This document shows, piece after piece, positions 6,714 to 10,684 of a DNA stretch of 10,684 bases. The stretch is taken from assembly GCA_028691625.1 (NCBI GenBank), contig JAQUYZ010000023.1, forward strand, positions 1 through 10,684, in the 5' to 3' direction. A program made the translations under genes and the position numbers. The stretch is from Eubacteriales bacterium. Its GTDB lineage: Bacteria > Bacillota > Clostridia > Peptostreptococcales > Anaerovoracaceae. Numbering within the stretch: position 1 is the first letter of the stretch; each line of letters opens with the position of its first letter. The notes beneath the pieces are model-generated. The model did no database searches. It saw only the letters and a list, made by a program, of their open reading frames with translations, and was not told the origin of the DNA.

Positions 6714-8144
6714 TTACTCCTGGTATTCCTCGATTAATTTTGTTTTCATTTCCCAAAGCTCCTTTGAGAGGTCCACATAAAATTCATGAGGATTCTCAAA
6801 CCGCAGGATCTCTTCCCAAAGGGTATCGATCTGTGCTTTGCAGTAATCCCTGATTTCATCGATACCGGGAGAATTGTAGACACATCGGCCTTTGTTAAAA
6901 ATCTGAACTCTGAGATTCTTTGCATAGAAGTTTGAAATCTTTTTTCTCTTCCAGGTTATCTGCGGGTCGAAGATTTCATACTCGCTTCCCTCCGGAATTT
7001 TTTCGTGATCCAAAGTGATGACGTCCGCCACCGCCTTATTGGTATCTTTGTCAAAGAGCCGGTATACAGTCTTGAATCCCGGATTTGTTATTTTTTCAAT
7101 GTTCTCGCTGATTTTCATCTTGGGAATCAGCACGCCGTTCTTTTCCAAAGCTGCAAGCTTGTAAACTCCTCCGAACACCGGCTCGGACTTCGATGTAATC
7201 AGCCGTTCACCGACGCCGAAGGTATCGACACGGGCGCCCTGCCCGATGACGTCTCTGATGATGTATTCATCCAGTGAGTTGGAAACAACGATGGTGCAGT
7301 CCTTCAGCCCCGCCTTGTCGAGCATGGCTCTGACTTTCTTGGTCAGATACGTCACATCGCCGCTGTCGATGCGGATGCCCATCTTCTTCGGTTTCATCTC
7401 GTGAAACACCTTGATTGCTGCCGGTATTCCGGACTTGATCACATTATAGGTATCGACCAGCAGCACGCAGTTTTCGGGATATACTTCCGCATATGCTTTG
7501 AACGCCTCATACTCGCTTGGGAACATCTGAACCCAGCTGTGTGCCATCGTACCCAGTGCCGGAACCTTGAAATCCCGTTCTGCCAGCGCACAGGCTGTGC
7601 CGATGCAGCCGCCGATGTAGGCGGCTCTCGCTCCGTGCACCGCACCGGAGCCTCCGTGGGCTCTTCTGGTTCCGAATTCCATTACACCCCGACCCTGTGC
7701 CGCTCTCACGATTCGGTTTGCTTTCGTTGCGATCAGGCTTTGATGATTGATCGCAAGAAGCAGAATGGTTTCTATAAATTGGGCCTGTATCACAGGCCCT
7801 CGCACCGTGACCAGCGGTTCTCCCGGGAAGACGGGGGTTCCTTCGGGAACCGCCCAGACATCACACTCAAATTTAAAATTCCGGAGGTACTCCAGAAATA
7901 GCTCGCTGAAGATCCCCTTTCCTCTTAAATAATCTATGTCTCTTTCGTCAAATTTCAAATGATTGAGATGCCCGATCATCTGCTCCATGCCGGCCATAAT
8001 GGCAAAGCCGCCCTCGTCTGGAATCTTTCTAAAAAACATATCGAAATAAGCTATGTCATCGGCCATTCCGGTTTCAAAGTACCCGTTGGCCATGGTCAAT
8101 TCATAAAAATCCGTTAGCAGAGTTGTATTAATCCGTTCCATCAT
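6714..8144 (-). CDS. pncB: Nicotinate phosphoribosyltransferase
   Basis: A 476-residue NAPRTase that makes nicotinate mononucleotide from nicotinic acid and PRPP (with ATP), the entry step of NAD salvage (Preiss-Handler pathway). Family hallmarks seen: the N-terminal TDFYELTMANGYF, the FGTRRAHG segment at 157-164, GTMAHSWVQMF with the likely catalytic/phosphorylated His202, and IRIDSGD in the C-terminal barrel. The length matches the longer Firmicute form. GGAGG at 8154-8158 lies nine bases before the first of two adjacent ATGs (8144 and 8141). The start overlaps the end of the upstream transporter gene by 17 nt, implying translational coupling. Its place before ilvE-ilvB in one transcript is unusual; NAD supply and acetolactate/amino acid metabolism may be co-controlled, or the order may be incidental. 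Confidence 0.96.
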   Translation of the reverse strand: MMERINTTLLTDFYELTMANGYFETGMADDIAYFDMFFRKIPDEGGFAIMAGMEQMIGHLNHLKFDERDIDYLRGKGIFSELFLEYLRNFKFECDVWAVPEGTPVFPGEPLVTVRGPVIQAQFIETILLLAINHQSLIATKANRIVRAAQGRGVMEFGTRRAHGGSGAVHGARAAYIGGCIGTACALAERDFKVPALGTMAHSWVQMFPSEYEAFKAYAEVYPENCVLLVDTYNVIKSGIPAAIKVFHEMKPKKMGIRIDSGDVTYLTKKVRAMLDKAGLKDCTIVVSNSLDEYIIRDVIGQGARVDTFGVGERLITSKSEPVFGGVYKLAALEKNGVLIPKMKISENIEKITNPGFKTVYRLFDKDTNKAVADVITLDHEKIPEGSEYEIFDPQITWKRKKISNFYAKNLRVQIFNKGRCVYNSPGIDEIRDYCKAQIDTLWEEILRFENPHEFYVDLSKELWEMKTKLIEEYQE

Positions 8145-9072
8145 GAGATGATTCCTCCAGTCGTCCTTTTTCCTTAATTACAAAATATCCTGCAGCGATT
8201 ACGATCGCTCCCCCCAGCATTTGAACAGGCAATATCGTTTCCCTTAAGATCAGCCATCCAAAAAAAGTGGTGGTAACCGGCAGGAAGTTGGAAAATATAG
8301 CCGTCACAGCAGGCCCTAAAATATACAGTGACCTTACGAAAATAATAAATCCGATCCCTGTACTAAAAATCCCCAAATACAGGATGCCGCCTGCAACACC
8401 CATGGTGACGGCCTGCCGGTCCGGCAGGTGGCTCAATGCATAAGGCCAAACCAGCAGGACTGTACAGATCATTTGGTTTAGGGTCAGCGTCGCAGTCTCG
8501 TATCTGTCATGCAGCGATGCAGTCAGAAAATTATATAAGTTCCAGGTGATCACTGCGCCAAAGGCCAATAAATAACCGATGATCCTTCCCCGGAACAGCA
8601 TATCATAATCGACTCCGATGACCAATGCGATTCCGAGTATACTCACAAAGATCGCAATGGTGATTTTTTTGGTTATCTTCTTTTTAAATACAGCCTTATC
8701 AATGAGGATTGATAAGGCAGGAACAAAGGCTAATACGATTGTAACGAGCGATACCGGGAGATATCCCATAGCAGTGTATTCAAAGTAAAAATATCCGATT
8801 TCCCCGAAGATCGCGCAAAAAAGGAATAACGGGATATCCCTTTTTTGCATCAGGCTCTTTCCTTCTGCTTTTAATTTAATAACAAGTGCTACCACAAGGC
8901 CGATCATATACTTGAAAAACACCAGCGACAGTGGCTCCATGACGGCCAATGCCTGCTTCGCGAAGATATACTCCAAACCCCAGGCAAACACCAATAGAAT
9001 CATCAGCAGGTACATGTTTCTTTTTCGTGCTTCCATCATTCCACCATTTGTCAGCTTGTGTACCCGGTTCAT
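8128..9072 (-). CDS. EamA/DMT-superfamily transporter (10-TM metabolite permease)
   Basis: An integral membrane protein of the drug/metabolite transporter superfamily, RhaT/YdcZ-like EamA type, with about ten hydrophobic segments arranged as two five-helix EamA repeats. The first helix is MYLLMILLVFAWGLEYIFAK and the second repeat begins near GYLLAFGAVITWNLYNF. Members export or import amino acids, nucleosides or other metabolites; the substrate here is not readable from sequence. The open frame begins at 9072 but has no good ribosome site there. Tandem ATGs at 9039 and 9036, preceded by GGTGG, would give MMEARKRN, a more typical N-terminus, though the spacing (1-4 nt) is short. The start is therefore uncertain. 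It is the first gene of the predicted operon and its 3' end overlaps pncB by 17 nt. By context it might carry a branched-chain amino acid or a pyridine compound, which is inference only. Confidence 0.85.
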   Translation of the reverse strand: MNRVHKLTNGGMMEARKRNMYLLMILLVFAWGLEYIFAKQALAVMEPLSLVFFKYMIGLVVALVIKLKAEGKSLMQKRDIPLFLFCAIFGEIGYFYFEYTAMGYLPVSLVTIVLAFVPALSILIDKAVFKKKITKKITIAIFVSILGIALVIGVDYDMLFRGRIIGYLLAFGAVITWNLYNFLTASLHDRYETATLTLNQMICTVLLVWPYALSHLPDRQAVTMGVAGGILYLGIFSTGIGFIIFVRSLYILGPAVTAIFSNFLPVTTTFFGWLILRETILPVQMLGGAIVIAAGYFVIKEKGRLEESSHDGTD

Positions 9073-9122
9073 GACTTGCAGTGTGCTGGATTCCCAGTTA
9101 TAGCAAGCTTATTTAATATTGT

Positions 9123-9151
9123 ATTGTATCACATTTTTTTGCAATCGTAAA
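9123..9151 (-). promoter_or_regulatory. Predicted sigma-A promoter of the transporter-pncB-ilv operon
   Basis: On the minus strand: -35 TTTACG (9146-9151), a 17-base spacer and -10 TACAAT (9123-9128) preceded by TGA, an extended -10. The inferred start near 9116 leaves a leader of about 45 nt before 9072 (or about 80 nt before 9039). This is too short for a T-box, and no attenuator hairpin was seen in it. It is the only good promoter found upstream of the six-gene set. Confidence 0.68.
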
Positions 9152-9205
9152 ACCTTTTTTCATAATAAAGGAAATATTTGTTTAATTGAATTCGTGTATT
9201 TCAAA

Positions 9206-9238
9206 GAAGACCGCTCCCGTAAAGCCGGAACGGTCTTC
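9206..9238 (-). terminator. Terminator hairpin after uvrA
   Basis: GAAGACCG (9206-9213) pairs perfectly with CGGTCTTC (9231-9238). A few inner pairs are possible around the CCGG/CTCC segment. It begins 5 nt past the uvrA stop (9244-9246). On the minus strand the stem is followed by only a short T-rich run (TTTGAAAT), so it may be moderately efficient or double as an mRNA 3'-end stabiliser. Confidence 0.7.
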
Positions 9239-9243
9239 ATTCT

Positions 9244-10684
9244 TTAAATTTGCGTGACAGTCTTTTTTAAAAATTCTCCGGTATAGGAGAAGTTCAGCTT
9301 CGCGATTTCTTCCGGAGTTCCTTTTCCGATCACCCTTCCCCCTCTGTCTCCGCCGTCAGGACCGAGATCGATAATGTAATCGGCAGTTTTAATCACATCC
9401 AGATTATGCTCGATGACCACCACGGTATTGCCTGCGTCCACAAGCCTGTTCAGAACCTGGATCAGCTTGTCCACATCGGCAAAATGCAGGCCTGTTGTGG
9501 GCTCATCCAGAACATACATGGTTCTGCCGGTGCTTCTTTTGGAGAGCTCCGACGCCAGCTTGATCCGCTGGGCTTCCCCGCCGGAAAGCTGTGTGGAAGG
9601 CTGTCCAAGCTTGATATAGCCCAGGCCCACCTCCTCCAGTGTTTCCAGCTGCCGCTGAATCGATGGGATGTGCCTGAAAAACTCCAGTGCTTCCGAAACA
9701 TTCATGTCCAGTACATCATAAATATTCTTGCCCTTATATTTCACTTCCAGCGTTTCTCTGTTGTAGCGTTTTCCCTTGCAAACTTCGCAAGGCACGTAAA
9801 CATCGGGCAGGAAGTGCATTTCTATTTTGATGATCCCGTCGCCGCAGCACGCTTCACACCGTCCGCCTCTGACATTGAAACTGAATCTTCCCTTTTCATA
9901 TCCCCGCAGCTTCGCCTCGGGAAGCTGGGCAAACAGGTCGCGGATGTGCGTAAAAACCCCCGTATAGGTGGCCGGGTTGGACCTTGGCGTTCTTCCGATG
10001 GGAGACTGATCGATATCGATGATCTTATCGATCTGGTCGATCCCTTCGATTCCCCGGCACCTGCCCGGCTTGATTCTGGAACGATTGATCTGAACCGCCA
10101 GGTTTTTGAAAAGGATCTCATTGATCAGACTGCTCTTTCCCGAACCGGAGACACCGGTCACACAGACGAACTTGCCCAACGGAATGCTGACATCCACATC
10201 CTGCAGATTATTTTCCGATGCACCGAGAATTTTCACGAATTGCCCGTTCCCTTCTCTTCTGGTCTTTGGCACTTCTATTTTTCGTGCACCGGTCAGATAC
10301 TGCCCTGTGACGGATTCCCGGCATGCTTTGATCTCCTCCACGGTTCCCTGGGCGATAATTTCACCGCCATGGATCCCCGCGCCGGGTCCGATGTCAATAA
10401 TATGATCCGCTGCATACATGGTTTCCTCGTCGTGCTCTACGATGATCAGGGTATTGCCCAGATCTGTGAGGTTTCGCAGGGTTTTCAAAAGCTTTTCATT
10501 GTCCTTCTGGTGAAGTCCGATGCTGGGCTCGTCCAGAATATACAGCACGCCGACAAGGCTTGAACCGATCTGCGTTGCAAGGCGTATTCTCTGGGATTCG
10601 CCCCCGGACAAGGTTCCGGAAGCTCTGGATAAGGTAAGATAATCCAACCCCACATCAACTAGAAATGTGAGCCTGGCCTTAATT
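9244..10684 (-). CDS. uvrA: Excinuclease ABC subunit A (C-terminal half; runs off the window)
   Basis: The frame stays open to the window edge (about 480 codons), and there is no real start in view: the GTG at 10653 is internal. UvrA is the damage-recognition ATPase of nucleotide excision repair, acting as a dimer with UvrB. Seen in order: the ABC signature [11 protein letters not shown] and Walker [15 protein letters not shown] of the first ATPase; Walker [10 protein letters not shown] of the second; [19 protein letters not shown]; the C-terminal zinc module CEACCGDG ... CEVCKGKR; a second signature [11 protein letters not shown]; and [15 protein letters not shown]. All key residues are intact, and the C-terminus is of normal length after the last Walker B. 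It is separated from the following operon by a terminator and a promoter. Confidence 0.97.
   Translation of the reverse strand, partial: IKARLTFLVDVGLDYLTLSRASGTLSGGESQRIRLATQIGSSLVGVLYILDEPSIGLHQKDNEKLLKTLRNLTDLGNTLIIVEHDEETMYAADHIIDIGPGAGIHGGEIIAQGTVEEIKACRESVTGQYLTGARKIEVPKTRREGNGQFVKILGASENNLQDVDVSIPLGKFVCVTGVSGSGKSSLINEILFKNLAVQINRSRIKPGRCRGIEGIDQIDKIIDIDQSPIGRTPRSNPATYTGVFTHIRDLFAQLPEAKLRGYEKGRFSFNVRGGRCEACCGDGIIKIEMHFLPDVYVPCEVCKGKRYNRETLEVKYKGKNIYDVLDMNVSEALEFFRHIPSIQRQLETLEEVGLGYIKLGQPSTQLSGGEAQRIKLASELSKRSTGRTMYVLDEPTTGLHFADVDKLIQVLNRLVDAGNTVVVIEHNLDVIKTADYIIDLGPDGGDRGGRVIGKGTPEEIAKLNFSYTGEFLKKTVTQI

Noticed and set aside
9150..9195. AT-rich stretch resembling a CodY box upstream of the operon promoter
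   Set aside because: The best match to AATTTTCNGAAAATT has about six mismatches, which is expected by chance in AT-rich DNA.
9406..10563. A long 385-codon open frame on the plus strand opposite uvrA
   Set aside because: It lies wholly antisense to a clearly conserved uvrA and has no family-like motifs or ribosome site. It is a by-product of uvrA codon bias.
10651..10653. GTG as a possible start of a short UvrA-like protein
   Set aside because: The frame stays open and UvrA-like ([12 protein letters not shown]) up to the window edge, so this is an internal codon of a truncated view of uvrA.

Overview
All genes in this window lie on the minus strand, so transcription runs from high to low coordinates. 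The gene families, the strong GGAGG-type ribosome binding sites, the modest GC content and the style of the sigma-54 regulator and alcohol dehydrogenase suggest an anaerobic Firmicute of the class Clostridia. This is an inference from protein resemblance; no rRNA or species marker is present.

Region 1 (10684 to about 9206): the C-terminal half of uvrA (nucleotide excision repair ATPase) enters from the window edge and ends at a stem-loop terminator.

Region 2 (about 9151 to 2782): a sigma-A-type promoter (TTTACG-17-TACAAT with an extended -10) precedes what looks like one six-gene operon: an EamA/DMT transporter, pncB (nicotinate phosphoribosyltransferase), ilvE (branched-chain aminotransferase), ilvB (acetolactate synthase large subunit), and two tandem, clearly diverged acetolactate synthase small subunits (ilvN-type). 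It closes with a strong rho-independent terminator. ilvC, ilvD and the leu genes are absent here. The first and last enzymes of valine synthesis therefore sit with an NAD-salvage enzyme and a metabolite exporter/importer. IlvB has isoleucine where most acetolactate synthases have the Trp that shapes substrate choice and herbicide binding, and it lacks the usual C-terminal tail.

Region 3 (about 2718 to 1): a sigma-54-dependent enhancer-binding activator of the AcoR type (GAF-PAS-AAA+-Fis HTH) with its own promoter. It is followed by a 205-bp regulatory gap and the start of a zinc alcohol dehydrogenase resembling the clostridial/Thermoanaerobacter primary-secondary ADH. The gap holds a textbook -24/-12 promoter (TGGCAC-N5-TTGCT) and, about 100 to 140 bp upstream of the inferred transcription start, two related dyad sites (GTGTTG-N7-CAACAC and GTGTGG-N7-CAACAC) whose centres are 32 bp apart. 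This reads as a self-contained switch: the activator senses a small molecule or redox state through GAF/PAS, binds the paired enhancer sites and fires the ADH promoter through sigma-54 RNA polymerase.

Most points of interest are in the tandem small subunits with the atypical IlvB, and in the complete sigma-54 circuit for the ADH. No mobile elements, CRISPR arrays, tRNA or rRNA genes were seen, and no gap between genes exceeds about 210 bp.
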